Source: Streptomyces griseomycini
GTDB lineage: Bacteria; Actinomycetota; Actinomycetes; Streptomycetales; Streptomycetaceae
Assembly: GCF_014203535.1 (NCBI RefSeq)
Contig: NZ_JACHJI010000009.1
Span: 62,001-126,000 of the forward strand
Reading direction: 5' to 3'
Length of the DNA: 64,000 nucleotides
Position numbers and translations under genes: made by a program. The notes under the pieces were generated by a model. It made no database searches and was not told the origin of the DNA. It was given only the letters and a program-made list of their open reading frames with translations. Every line of letters begins with the position of its first letter. The stretch's first letter is position 1. Shown here in pieces: positions 30,540-40,400 of the stretch.

Positions 30540-31457
30540 TCACGACCGGCCGGCGGCCGCCTCCGGCGCCGGGGCGTCCGCGGCGGGGACCGAAGGGGCC
30601 GGGGGGCGCCGCGTCACCGACGCCATCGCCACGCCGCCCACCAGCAGCGCCGCCGCGCACCACCGGAGCGGGGTCACCGCCTCGCCCAGGAACAGCGCGG
30701 CCGACGACATCCCGAAGACCGGCACCAGCAGGGAGAAGGGCGCGACCGTGGAGGCGGGGTGGCGGCGCAGCAGCCACCCCCAGGCGCCGAAGCCGAACAC
30801 CGTGGCGATCCAGGCGACGAAGAGCACCGTGCCCGCGCCCCGCCAGTCCAGGCCGGCCAGCGCCTCGAGGTCCCGTTCGGGGCCCTCCAGCAGGAGCGAC
30901 AGGGCCAGCAGCGGGAGCACCGGCACCGTACTCACCCAGATCATGAAGTTCAGGGCGTCCGGGGGCGCCGCCCTGCGGGTCAGGATGTTCGAGACGCCCC
31001 AGCAGGCCGCCGCCGCGACGACCAGGGCGAAGCCGCCGAGCGGGCCCGAGGCGCCCTCGTCGACCGCCGCGACGCCGATCCCCGCCAGCGCCACCGCCAT
31101 GCCCACCAGGCGGACGCGGGAGGGGCGTTCGCCGAGGAGGGCGAAGGCGAACAGGGCCGTGAACACCGCCTGGACCTGGAGCACCAGGGAGGACAGCCCG
31201 CCCGGCATCCCCGCGTCCATGCCGACGAACAGCAGCCCGAACTTGGCCACCCCCAGCGCCAGTCCCACCCCGACGACCCACTTCCACGCCACCTTGGGCC
31301 GCCCCACGAGGAACACCGCGGGCAGCGCCGCCACCAGGAAGCGCAGGGCGGAGAAGAGCAGCGGCGGGAAGTGGTCGAGCCCGATCTCGATGACGGTGAA
31401 GTTCACGCCCCAGACGGCGCTGACGAGGACGGCGAGCAGCAGGTGGGAAGGTCGCAT
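30540..31457 (-). CDS. EamA/DMT family membrane transporter
   Basis: A 305-residue protein with ten predicted transmembrane segments and two EamA repeats (about 5-140 and 150-285). The start, LLLAVLVSAVWGVNFTVIEIG, and the repeats' SALRFLVAALPAV and LGVAKFGLLFVGM fit the RhaT/YdcZ-like drug/metabolite transporters; members export amino acids or other metabolites. The C-terminus is a short Ala/Pro tail. It diverges from a LysR gene with 99 bases between starts, the classical regulator/exporter pair, so the LysR probably activates it in response to a metabolite. Confidence 0.88.
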   Translation of the reverse strand: MRPSHLLLAVLVSAVWGVNFTVIEIGLDHFPPLLFSALRFLVAALPAVFLVGRPKVAWKWVVGVGLALGVAKFGLLFVGMDAGMPGGLSSLVLQVQAVFTALFAFALLGERPSRVRLVGMAVALAGIGVAAVDEGASGPLGGFALVVAAAACWGVSNILTRRAAPPDALNFMIWVSTVPVLPLLALSLLLEGPERDLEALAGLDWRGAGTVLFVAWIATVFGFGAWGWLLRRHPASTVAPFSLLVPVFGMSSAALFLGEAVTPLRWCAAALLVGGVAMASVTRRPPAPSVPAADAPAPEAAAGRS

Positions 31458-31529
31458 GCGTCGAGGGTCGCCGCCCGCGACGCTTCAGCACCAGCGACGA
31501 TTCCTGCATGGTTGGATGAAGCACCGCTA

Positions 31530-31543
31530 ATCGATTGCTCGAT
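31530..31543. promoter_or_regulatory. LysR-type dyad ATCGA-N4-TCGAT
   Basis: Inverted repeat in the 99-base gap between eamA-type and lysR-type genes, 13 bases upstream of the LysR start. It fits an autoregulatory LysR site. Confidence 0.5.
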
Positions 31544-31556
31544 CGGGGAGCCGTCC

Positions 31557-32474
31557 ATGCTCGACCTCCAGCGTCTGCGCGCCCTGCACGCCGTCTCCGT
31601 CCACGGCACCGTCGGCGCCGCCGCGGTGGCGCTCGGGTACACCTCCTCCGCCGTCTCCCAGCAGATCGCCAAGCTGGAGCGGGAGACCCGGACCGTCCTG
31701 CTGGAGCGGGAGGGCCGGGGCGTGCGGCTGACCGACGAGGCGCACCAGCTCGTCGCGGCCGCGCGGGAGCTGCTGGCGATCGTGGAGCGGGCGGAGACCG
31801 AGCTGGAGGAGCGGCGCGGGGTGCCGGCCGGGCGGCTGACCGTCGCGGCGTTCGCGTCGGCGGCGCGCGGCCTCATGCCGCCGGTGCTGGCCGACCTGGC
31901 CCGGCGGCACCCCGCGCTCGACACCCGGCTCACCGAGATCGACCCGCACCTCTCCGTGGACCTGGTGGCCAAGGGCGCGGTCGACCTGGTCGTCGCGCAC
32001 GACTGGGACATCGCCCCGCTGCCGGCCCCGGCGGGCGTGGAGCAGGCGGTCATCGGGGACGACCTGTGCGACCTGCTGGTGCCCGAGGGGCACCCGTTCG
32101 CGGGGCGCACGGCGGTGCGGCGGGAGGAGCTGGGAGGCGAGCGGTGGATCTGCCAGCCGCCGGGGCGGGTCTGTCACGAGTGGCTGGTGCGCACCCTGCG
32201 CACCGCCGGGCACGAACCCGAGATCGTCCACCAGGCCGACGAGAACCCGACCCTGGTCGCCCTGGTCGCGGCCGGGCTCGGCGTCGCGCTGATCCCCCGG
32301 CTGGGGCGCGGCCCGCTGCCCGAGGGGGTGGTGGAGGTGCCGCTCGACCCCCTGCCCGTACGGCGGCTGTACGCGCTGTGGCGCACGGGCGCGGCCCGCC
32401 GCCCGGCGATCGCGGAGACGGTCCGCACGCTGCGCGCGCACTGGCCCGAGGTCTCGGCGCACACGCCCCGCTGA
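31557..32474 (+). CDS. LysR family transcriptional regulator
   Basis: A 305-residue LysR protein. N-terminal winged helix: LQRLRALHAVSVHGTVGAAA, YTSSAVSQQIAKLERETRTV (about 26-45), LLEREGRGVRLTDEAHQLV. A coiled dimer helix follows, then a two-lobe effector domain with RLTVAAFASAARGLMPPVL, DLVVAHDWD and VALVAAGLGVALIPRL. ATG 31557 has GGGGAG 7 bases upstream. It probably controls the divergent EamA exporter. The effector is not evident. Confidence 0.9.
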   Translation: MLDLQRLRALHAVSVHGTVGAAAVALGYTSSAVSQQIAKLERETRTVLLEREGRGVRLTDEAHQLVAAARELLAIVERAETELEERRGVPAGRLTVAAFASAARGLMPPVLADLARRHPALDTRLTEIDPHLSVDLVAKGAVDLVVAHDWDIAPLPAPAGVEQAVIGDDLCDLLVPEGHPFAGRTAVRREELGGERWICQPPGRVCHEWLVRTLRTAGHEPEIVHQADENPTLVALVAAGLGVALIPRLGRGPLPEGVVEVPLDPLPVRRLYALWRTGAARRPAIAETVRTLRAHWPEVSAHTPR

Positions 32475-32651
32475 CCCCAGCCGAACCCCCGGTCCCGACT
32501 TCGGGAAATCCGCCGGGAGCGGGGAACCCGTCCGGGCCCCCGCCCGTCCCATGTGCAGGCTGCCGGATGAGTCTCCGTGGTGCGGTGTCGGCCCTCGCTG
32601 CTGGCTGCGATCGCTGACCTACCCTCTCCGCCGTGCCGCGGCCGGCAGCAC

Positions 32652-32693
32652 GCCGTCATCGGCGCGCCCCCCTCCGACTGCGCCGATGACGGC
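32652..32693 (+). terminator. Terminator after the LysR gene
   Basis: A perfect 14-bp stem, GCCGTCATCGGCGC (32652-32665) with its complement (32680-32693), 14-base loop, about 180 bases after the LysR stop. It separates LysR from the GH3 promoter. Confidence 0.6.
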
Positions 32694-32718
32694 CCCTCCC
32701 CGGTTACTGTGCATTCCC

Positions 32719-32747
32719 TTGACTGGCAGAAACTTCCCGGATATTGG
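32719..32747 (+). promoter_or_regulatory. Promoter for the GH3 gene, flanked by CTGGCAG repeats
   Basis: TTGACT (32719-32724) is a near-consensus -35; TATTGG (32742-32747) lies 17 bases on. The word CTGGCAG occurs at 32723-32729 and again at 32755-32761, and AGAAACT/AGTTTCC form an inverted pair across the start region, possibly an operator. Confidence 0.55.
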
Positions 32748-32813
32748 TGACCTCCTGGCAGTTTCCTTCAGTGGATCCCCGGTCCCCGCGGATCACCTCC
32801 CAAAGGAGCGCAC

Positions 32814-34658
32814 GTGCCCGACAGCAGCACGGGAAGCACGGGAAACACCGCACGTCCGTCCAGACGCACCGTCCTCGCCGCGACGGCGGGCGTCACCACC
32901 GCCCTGGCGGCCGCCGGCACCGCCCGCGCCGCCGGTCCCTCCGCCCCCGACGACAGAAGGCTGCGCGCCCTCGTCTCCCGGATGACGCTCGAGGAGAAGG
33001 TCGGCCAGCTGTTCGTGATGCGGGTCTACGGCCACTCCGCCACCGACCCGGACCAGGCCGACGTCGACGCCAACCTCCGGGAGATCGGCGTCCGCACGGC
33101 CGCCGAACTGCTCGAGAAGTACCGGGTCGGCGGCATCATCTACTTCGCCTGGGCGCACAACACCCGCGAGCCGCACCAGATCGCCGACCTGTCCAACGGC
33201 ATCCAGAAGGCGTCCCTCGGTCTGCCGCGCGGGCTGCCGGTGCTGGTCTCCACCGACCAGGAGCACGGCATCGTGGCCCGCGTGGGCGAGCCCGCCACCC
33301 TGTTCCCCGGCGCGATGGCCGTCGGCGCGGGCGGTTCGCGGTCCGACGCCCGCACCCTCGGCCGGATCGCCGGGCGCGAACTGCGCGCCCTGGGCATCCG
33401 CCAGAACTACTCCCCGGTGGCCGACGTGAACGTCGACCCGGCCAACCCGGTCATCGGCGTCCGGTCCTTCGGATCCGAACCGGGCGCCGTGGCGCGGCTG
33501 GTGGCCGCCGAGGTCGCCGGGTACCAGCACTCGGGGGTGGCGGCGACCGCCAAGCACTTCCCCGGGCACGGCGACACGGTCGACGACAGCCACGCCAAGC
33601 TCCCGTACATCCACCACACCCGCGAGGAGTGGGAGCGGCTCGACGCCCCGCCGTTCGAGGCCGCGATCGCCGCGGGCATCGACTCGATCATGACGGCCCA
33701 CATCGTCGTCCCGTCGCTCGACGGCTCCGAGGACCCGGCCACCCTCTCCCGCCCGATCCTCACCGGCATCCTGCGCGAGGAGCTCGGCTACGACGGGGTC
33801 GTGGTCACCGACTCCCTCGGCATGGAGGGCGTGCGCACCAAGTACGGCGACGACCGGGTGCCGGTGCTGGCCCTGAAGGCGGGCGTGGACCAGCTCCTCA
33901 ACCCGCCCTCCCTGGACGTCGCCTGGAACGCGGTGCTGCGGGCCGTCCGGGACGGCGAGCTCACCGAGGACCGGCTCGACGAGTCGATCCTGCGCGTCCT
34001 GCGGCTGAAGGCGAAGCTGGGCCTGTTCGAGGACCCCTACGTCAGCCACGCCGGCGTCGACCGCGCCGTCGGCACCCGCGCGCACCTGGCCGCGGCCGAC
34101 CGGGTCGCCGAACGCACCACCACCCTGCTGGTCAACGAGGGCGGCCTGCTGCCGCTGTCCCGGCGCAGGCAGCCGAAGCTGCTGGTGGTCGGCGCCGATC
34201 CGGCCTCGCCGTCCGGTACCACCGGGCCGCCGACCGGTGTGCTCGCGGACGCGCTGACCGGGCTGGGCTTCACCGCCACCGCCCTGTCCACCGGCACCGC
34301 GCCGTCCGCCGCGACCGTCGCCGCGGCGGTGGCGGCGGCGCGGGACGCGGACGCGGTGGTCGTCGGGACGTACAACGTCACGGCGGGCAGCCGCCAGAAG
34401 ACGCTGGTCGAGCAGCTCCTGGCGACCGGCCGGCCGGTGGTGGCGGTGGCGATCCGCAACCCGTACGACGTGGCCCACCTGCCCGGCGTCCCGGCGTACC
34501 TCGCGGCGTACTCCTGGACCGACGTCGAACTGCGGGCGGCGGCACGGGTGATCGCGGGCCGCGTGGATCCGCGCGGGACGCTGCCGGTGCCGGTGCAGCG
34601 GGCGGACGACCCGGCGACGGTGCTGTATCCCGTCGGGCACGGGCTGCGGTACCGGTGA
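32814..34658 (+). CDS. Tat-exported glycoside hydrolase family 3, beta-N-acetylhexosaminidase
   Basis: A 614-residue secreted enzyme. A twin-arginine signal (RRTVLAATAGVTTALAA, about 17-33) ends near ARAA. The GH3 N-terminal barrel (about 50-395) shows VGQLFVMRVYG, STDQEHGIVAR, the NagZ-type catalytic loop KHFPGHGDT with His/Asp as acid-base, and the nucleophile Asp in GVVVTDSLGMEGV. A C-terminal Rossmann-like alpha/beta domain follows. It should release terminal GlcNAc from chitin or peptidoglycan fragments outside the cell. GTG 32814 has AAAGGAG upstream. The KHFPGHGDT loop separates it from beta-glucosidases, which lack it. Confidence 0.92.
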   Translation: MPDSSTGSTGNTARPSRRTVLAATAGVTTALAAAGTARAAGPSAPDDRRLRALVSRMTLEEKVGQLFVMRVYGHSATDPDQADVDANLREIGVRTAAELLEKYRVGGIIYFAWAHNTREPHQIADLSNGIQKASLGLPRGLPVLVSTDQEHGIVARVGEPATLFPGAMAVGAGGSRSDARTLGRIAGRELRALGIRQNYSPVADVNVDPANPVIGVRSFGSEPGAVARLVAAEVAGYQHSGVAATAKHFPGHGDTVDDSHAKLPYIHHTREEWERLDAPPFEAAIAAGIDSIMTAHIVVPSLDGSEDPATLSRPILTGILREELGYDGVVVTDSLGMEGVRTKYGDDRVPVLALKAGVDQLLNPPSLDVAWNAVLRAVRDGELTEDRLDESILRVLRLKAKLGLFEDPYVSHAGVDRAVGTRAHLAAADRVAERTTTLLVNEGGLLPLSRRRQPKLLVVGADPASPSGTTGPPTGVLADALTGLGFTATALSTGTAPSAATVAAAVAAARDADAVVVGTYNVTAGSRQKTLVEQLLATGRPVVAVAIRNPYDVAHLPGVPAYLAAYSWTDVELRAAARVIAGRVDPRGTLPVPVQRADDPATVLYPVGHGLRYR

Positions 34659-34802
34659 CCCCGCCGCGCGTACCGACGCGGTCGTAGCCCGCGTACGCCG
34701 CACACCCGGCGCACCGTCCCCAACATGCGCAAAGCACCCCGTCCGTCTGGCGTGGCCCGCTGCGGCGGGTCACGCTGGACGGGGGTGTTCGGGGGGATGG
34801 CG

Positions 34803-35441
34803 ATGCGGGTGAGAACTTATCCGGTGGCGGTGTGCGTGCTCGCGGCCCTGCTGACGGGCTGTCAGAGCGCACCGGGCGGCGGCACCGGGCGGGAGGACCG
34901 CCCCGGCGAGCGGCGGACGGCGACCGCGTCGCCGGCACCGGCCCGGCCGTCCGGGTACGGGGCGGTGTTCCTCGCGATCGACGAGTGCAGCTCCTTCGGC
35001 CGGACCAGCTTCACCGAGGTGTCCTGCGCGAGCGAACGGGCCGCGGCCCGGGTCGTCGCCCGCCACGACGGCACCGTGCGCGACGGGCCGCGCTGCCCGG
35101 CGACCACGGACTTCGTGCTGCACATCAGCGAGCAGCGCCCCTCCTCCGACGAGGACGGCGACGGCGCGGTGCCGCAGGGCTACGCCTGCATGCGCAACCT
35201 CCAGCCGCCGCACCCGGGCGATCCGGGCGGCGGGGGCGGTCCGCGCACCATCGTCGGGGACTGCGTCCACGACCTGGGCGACGGCAAGGTCCGCGAGACG
35301 GCGTGCGACGGCACGGGCGAGCGGAAGCCGCAGTACAAGGTGACGAAGGCCGTGGACAGCCGGTCGGAGTGCCCGGCGTCCACGGCCCTCTACGTGCGGC
35401 TCGGCGGGACGACACCGGTGGGCTGCGCCCGCCCGGTGTAG
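34803..35441 (+). CDS. Putative lipoprotein, function unknown
   Basis: A 212-residue lipoprotein. The signal peptide YPVAVCVLAALLTGC ends in the lipobox LTGC, with the lipidated Cys near residue 20. A Gly/Arg/Thr linker leads to a domain with spaced cysteines (DECSSFGRTSFTEVSCASE, GPRCPATTDF, GYACMRNL, VGDCVHDLGDGKVRETACDG, SECPAST, VGCARPV), suggesting disulphides on the outer membrane face. I do not recognise the family; the repeated VGDC/ETACDGTG pattern resembles small actinobacterial secreted 'septum formation-like' domains. ATG 34803 is chosen because GGGGGG lies 6 bases before it; ATG 34797 is an alternative. Confidence 0.75.
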   Translation: MRVRTYPVAVCVLAALLTGCQSAPGGGTGREDRPGERRTATASPAPARPSGYGAVFLAIDECSSFGRTSFTEVSCASERAAARVVARHDGTVRDGPRCPATTDFVLHISEQRPSSDEDGDGAVPQGYACMRNLQPPHPGDPGGGGGPRTIVGDCVHDLGDGKVRETACDGTGERKPQYKVTKAVDSRSECPASTALYVRLGGTTPVGCARPV

Positions 35442-35476
35442 TCCCGTCCGGTGGAGTGCCGCCCGGTCGGCGCGCC

Positions 35477-36910
35477 CTACGGGCGCAGCGTCCGCTCGTG
35501 CTCCACGCCGCGCTTGTCCAGCTTGGCGTCGAACTTCGCCAGCGGCTTGGCCGCCGCCGGGTTCTCCCGGACCGCGCTCGGGGCGACGCCCGCCCAGTCG
35601 AGGATGCGGGCCGTGGCGAACGCCTTCTCCTTCGCGGCCAGACCGGCCACGTTGGCGCCGTGGTTCATGCCGGGGGCGGTGAGGACGTAGGAGTCACGCG
35701 CACCGTGTCCCAGGCGGAACGGCTCGGCGCCCCACGGGTCGTTCTCGCCGTAGACGAACAGCATGTGCCGCGCGTTGTGGCGGACCCAGCGGTCGACGTC
35801 CCGCATGGCCGACGGCTCGAACTCCATCGGGATCGAGCGGGGGACGAAGTTGCGCGGCGGCTGGTAGCCGTAGCGGACGTACTTCTTCTCGATGTGCGGG
35901 AAGCGGATCGTCGGCGCGCCCAGCTGCGTACCCGCCTGGTAGTAGTACGGCGTGTACGGGCTCAGGCCCTGGTCGGTGTAGAACGAGAAGCCGGAGACGG
36001 TGTTGACGGAGTCCCAGATCTCCTCGTCGGTGGCGTTCTCCGCGTCCGCCGGGATCTGCTCGCAGTCGGCCAGGGTGCTGTACTGCCAGAAGCCCCACAC
36101 GTAGTCGAGGACGACGGCCTCGTACGCCCGGTCCAGGCTGCCGATGGTGTCGAAGGTGTAGCCGTTCTCGGCGGCGTACGCCTCGTACTTCTCCTTCAGC
36201 GGCTCACGGCGCACCAGCGCCTCGCGCTGCACCCCGTTCAGCCGGTCGCGGCACTCCTCGGTGCCGACGCGGGCGAAGAAGCGGTCGTAGGCCGAGTCCT
36301 CCTTGTTCACCACGTCGTTGGGGGCGACGTAGGCGACGACGCCGTCCATGTCGCGCGGGTAGAAGCGCTCGTAGTAGGTGGCGGTCATGCCGCCCTTGGA
36401 GCCGCCGGTGGAGATCCAGTTCTCGGGGTAGATCTTCTTCAGCGCCGTGAAGATGCGGTGCTGGTCGCTGGCGGCCTGCCAGATGTCCAGCTTGGACCAG
36501 TCGGCCGGGTCGGGCCGGGACGGGGTGAAGAAGCGGTACTCCATGGAGACCTGGTTGCCGTCCACGATCTGGGTCGGCTCGCTGCGGCGGGGCGTGGTGG
36601 AGACGCTGTAGCCGCCGGTGTGGAAGACGGTCGGCCGGGTGACGTCCTTGTGCAGCACCGTGATCCGCTGCTGGAACGTGCCCTTCGAGGGCCTGCGGTG
36701 GTCGACCGGCTGGGTGTAGTTCAGGACGAAGAAGCGGTAGCCGGTGTACGGCTTCTCCTCGATCAGGCTCATGCCCGGAACGGAGAGCAGTCTCTCCTTG
36801 ATGTCGGTGGTGCCGGTGGCCTCCGGCTCGGCGGCGGTGGCCGCCCCGGCCGTGCTCATGGTGCCTATGAGCACCGCGAGCGCCAGCAGCCATCTGAGCG
36901 CCTTGCGCAT
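35477..36910 (-). CDS. Secreted S28/S37 family serine peptidase (tripeptidyl aminopeptidase-like)
   Basis: A 477-residue secreted peptidase. The Sec signal peptide (LRWLLALAVLIGTMSTAGAATA) is cut near ATAA. The alpha/beta-hydrolase nucleophile sits in WISTGGSKGGMTATYYERFY (GGSKGG, Ser). The catalytic Asp is probably in YGENDPWGAEPF and the His in TAPGMNHGAN. This is the PS-10 type found in Streptomyces culture fluid, which cleaves tripeptides or proline-containing peptides. ATG 36910 has AGGGGAG 6 bases upstream. It faces the lipoprotein gene and is transcribed alone. Substrate specificity is inferred from the family. Confidence 0.88.
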   Translation of the reverse strand: MRKALRWLLALAVLIGTMSTAGAATAAEPEATGTTDIKERLLSVPGMSLIEEKPYTGYRFFVLNYTQPVDHRRPSKGTFQQRITVLHKDVTRPTVFHTGGYSVSTTPRRSEPTQIVDGNQVSMEYRFFTPSRPDPADWSKLDIWQAASDQHRIFTALKKIYPENWISTGGSKGGMTATYYERFYPRDMDGVVAYVAPNDVVNKEDSAYDRFFARVGTEECRDRLNGVQREALVRREPLKEKYEAYAAENGYTFDTIGSLDRAYEAVVLDYVWGFWQYSTLADCEQIPADAENATDEEIWDSVNTVSGFSFYTDQGLSPYTPYYYQAGTQLGAPTIRFPHIEKKYVRYGYQPPRNFVPRSIPMEFEPSAMRDVDRWVRHNARHMLFVYGENDPWGAEPFRLGHGARDSYVLTAPGMNHGANVAGLAAKEKAFATARILDWAGVAPSAVRENPAAAKPLAKFDAKLDKRGVEHERTLRP

Positions 36911-37007
36911 GCGCACTCCCCTGTGAGACAGATGTGCGCCGGAAGCTAGCGGACCGACTCCCCGCAGCACCAGGGGACATAGGGAAAACCCTGTGCGGGC
37001 GGGGAGT

Positions 37008-37394
37008 TCAGCACAGGATCCAGCCGGAGCTGACCGCCCCGCCCCCGACCCCGCCCTTCACCCACACGCAGCGGCGTCCGGCGTGCACGGTCACCGGGCC
37101 GGCGTGGTACTTGAAGCGGCCCTCGTCGACGACCGCCCGGCCGCCGCGCGCCCGCACGCTCACCGACATCTTCCGCGGGGTGCCGGGCTTCCCGGCGAGG
37201 GTGACGGCGCAGACGTAGCCGCCGCGCTTGTAGACGACCACCGAGCCGGTGGAGAACGGCAGGGTGCGCACCTTGCGTCCGGGGCAGTGCGCGGCGGCGT
37301 GCGCGTCGCCCGGTGCGGCGACGGCGAGCAGCCCCGCGGCGGTCAGCACGGCCAGGCCGAGCGCGAGTCGCCGGCGTATCGCTCCACTGCCCAC
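37008..37394 (-). CDS. Small secreted protein, unknown function
   Basis: A 128-residue exported protein. The signal peptide RRRLALGLAVLTAAGLLAVAA is cut near AHA-A. The mature part has four Cys (HCPGRK, YVCAVTL, RRCVWVK, WILC), consistent with two disulphides, and short beta-rich stretches (VSVRARGGRAVVDEGRFKYH). No family recognised; similar small cystine proteins are common in Streptomyces exoproteomes. The GTG at 37394 has GGAAGGGA 7 bases upstream, favouring it over the earlier ATG of the frame, which would bury the signal peptide. It sits between the S37 peptidase and the ABC transporter on the same strand, 97 bases from the former. Confidence 0.72.
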   Translation of the reverse strand: MGSGAIRRRLALGLAVLTAAGLLAVAAPGDAHAAAHCPGRKVRTLPFSTGSVVVYKRGGYVCAVTLAGKPGTPRKMSVSVRARGGRAVVDEGRFKYHAGPVTVHAGRRCVWVKGGVGGGAVSSGWILC

Positions 37395-37490
37395 TGTCGT
37401 CCCTTCCCGTACCGCGCCTGCCGCGACCAACGGCGTACGGGTGTACGGACGCGTGGCGTAGGCCGGATGGTTGCGCACCCGGCACGGAGG

Positions 37491-40400
37491 TCACCGGGAG
37501 GCGCCGACCGGCTCCTCCGGCTCGGCCTGCCCGATGAACGTCCGCCACAGCTCGGCGTACCGCCCGTCGCGGGCCAGCAGCTCCTCGTGCGTGCCGTCCT
37601 CCGCGACCCGCCCGTGGTCCATGACGACCACCCGGTCGGCGCGGGCGGCGGTGGTCAGGCGGTGGGCGACGACCAGCGTGGTGCGGCGGCCCGCCAGCCG
37701 GTCGGTGGCCTGGTTGACCTGGGCCTCGGTGGCCAGATCCAGCGCCGCCGTGGCCTCGTCGAGCAGCAGGATGTCCGGGTCGACGAGCTCGGCGCGGGCC
37801 AGCGCGATCAGCTGGCGCTGTCCGGCGGAGAGGTTGCGGCCGCGCTCGGCGACCTCGTGCAGGTAGCCGCCCTCCAGGGTGGCGATCATCTCGTGCGCGC
37901 CGACCGCGCGGGCCGCCGCCTCCACCTCCGCGTCGGTGGCGTCCGGGCGGCCGTAGGCGATGGCGTCGCGGACGGTGCCGGGGAAGAGGTACGCCTCCTG
38001 CGGGACGACGCCGAGCCGGTGCCGGTACGCCGTGATGTCCAGGTCCCGCACGTCCGTGCCGTCGACGGTGACCCGGCCGCCGGTGGGGTCGTAGAACCGG
38101 GCCACCAGCTTGACCAGGGTGGACTTGCCGGCGCCGGTCTCGCCGACGAAGGCGACGGTCTGTCCGGCGGGGATGCGCAGGTCGATCCCGCCGAGCGCCT
38201 CCTCGGCCTCGTCACCGGTCCCGTAGGCGAAGTGCACGTCCTCGAAGGCGATCTCCCCGCGCAGGGACGGCACGTCGAGCGGTTTGTCGGCGGTCCTGGT
38301 GGAGGTCGGCTCGCGCAGCAGCTCCTGGATGCGGCCGAGCGAGACGGACGCCTGCTGGTAGCCGTCGAAGACCTGGGAGAGCTGCTGCACGGGGGCGAAG
38401 AACAGGTCGATGTAGAGCAGGTACGCCACCAGCGCACCGGTCGTCAGCGTCCCGTCGTCGACCCGGGCGCCGCCCACGATCAGCACCGCCGCGGCCGCCG
38501 TCGAGGACAGGAACTGCACGAACGGGAAGTAGACCGAGATCAGCCACTGGCCCCGGACCCGGGCGCCGCGGTAGCTCGCGCTGCGCTCGGCGAACCGGCG
38601 GCCGCCGTCCCGCTCCCGGCGGAAGGCCTGCACGATCCGCAGCCCGGCCACCGACTCCTGCAGGTCGGCGTTGACCACGGACACGCGCTCGCGGGCCAGC
38701 TCGTACGCCTTCACGCTGGCCCGGCGGAAGAAGTACGTGGCGACGACCAGCGGGGGCAGCGTGGCGAAGACGACCAGGGCGAGCTGCACGTCGATCACCA
38801 GCAGGGCGACCATGATGCCGAAGAAGGTGACCACCGAGACGAACGCCGTCACCAGGCCCGTCTGCAGGAACGTGGACAGGGCGTCGACGTCGGTGGTCAT
38901 CCGGGTCATGATCCGGCCGGTCAGCTCGCGCTCGTAGTAGTCGAGGCCGAGCCGCTGGAGCTGGGCGAAGATCTTCAGCCGGAGCGCGTACAGGACGCGC
39001 TCGCCGGTGCGTCCGGTCATCCGGATCTCGCCGGTCTGCGCCGCCCACTGGGCGACCACGGCGAGCAGGGCGAGCAGTGAGGCGGCCCAGACCGCGCCGA
39101 GGGCGGCCTGGGTGACGCCCTGGTCGATGCCGTGCCGGATCAGCACCGGCAGCAGCAGGCCCATGCCGGCGTCCACGGCGACGAGCCCGAGGCTGACCAG
39201 GAGCGGCAGGCCGAAGCCGCGCAGCAGGCGGCGCAGGCCGTAGGAGTCCTCCGGACGGACGGCGCGGGCCTCGTCGACGTCGGGGACGTCGGTGGCCGGG
39301 GGCAGCGCCTCGACCTGGGCGAGGAGTTCCGGGGTGGCCGGGGTGCCGGACAGGGCGGTGTCCTTGGGCTCGCGGTCACCCGTCCACAGCCGGGGCGTGA
39401 CCCCGCGCTCGGCGTCGAACTCGGCGTCCAGCTCCGCGCGGACGGAGGTGTCCTCCTCCTGCGGTCCGGCGGGCGGGGTGTGGCCCGGGGAGACGGCACC
39501 CAGCTCGTCGGGGTCGGTGAGCAGCCGGCGGTAGAGGGCCGAGCGCCGCTGGAGCTCGTCGTGGGTGCCGATGTCGGCGAGCCGGCCGGCGTCGAGGACG
39601 GCGATGCGGTCGGCCAGGTTGAGGGTGGAGCGGCGGTGGGCGATCAGCAGGGTGGTACGGCCCCGCATGACCTCCTTCAGCGCCTCGTGGATCTCGTGCT
39701 CGACGCGCGCGTCCACGGCGGAGGTCGCGTCGTCCAGGACCAGCAGGCGCGGGTCGGTGAGGATCGCGCGGGCGAGCGCGATGCGCTGGCGCTGGCCGCC
39801 GGAGAGGGTCAGGCCGTGCTCGCCGACGGTGGTGTCGTAGCCGTCGGGCAGCTCGGTGATGAACCGGTCGGCCTGCGCCGCGCGGGCGGCGGCGGTGATC
39901 TGCTCGTCGGTGGCGTCCGGGCGGCCGTAGGCGATGTTGGCGCGCACGGTGTCGGAGAAGAGGAAGGAGTCCTCCGGGACCAGGCCGATCGCCGCCCGCA
40001 GGGACTCGGCGGTCAGCTCGCGCACGTCGTGGCCGCCGACGAGGACCGCGCCGCGCGTGACGTCGTAGAAGCGCGGCAGGAGCAGGGAGACGGTGGACTT
40101 GCCGGAGCCGGAGGCGCCGACGACCGCGAGGGTCTCGCCGGGGCGGATCTCGAAGGAGAGGCCGTCGAGGACGGGGTGCTCGGGGTCGTAGCCGAAGGAG
40201 ACGTCGTCGAACTCGACGGTCGCGGGCGCGTCGGCGGGCAGCTCCTTGGTGCCGTCGGTCAGGGACGGCTCGGTGTCGACCAGCTCCAGCACGCGCTCGG
40301 TGCTCGCACGGGCCTGCTGGCCGACGGTGAGGACCATCGCGAGCATCCGGACCGGGCCGACGAGCTGGGCGAGGTAGGTGGAGAAGGCGACGAACGTGCC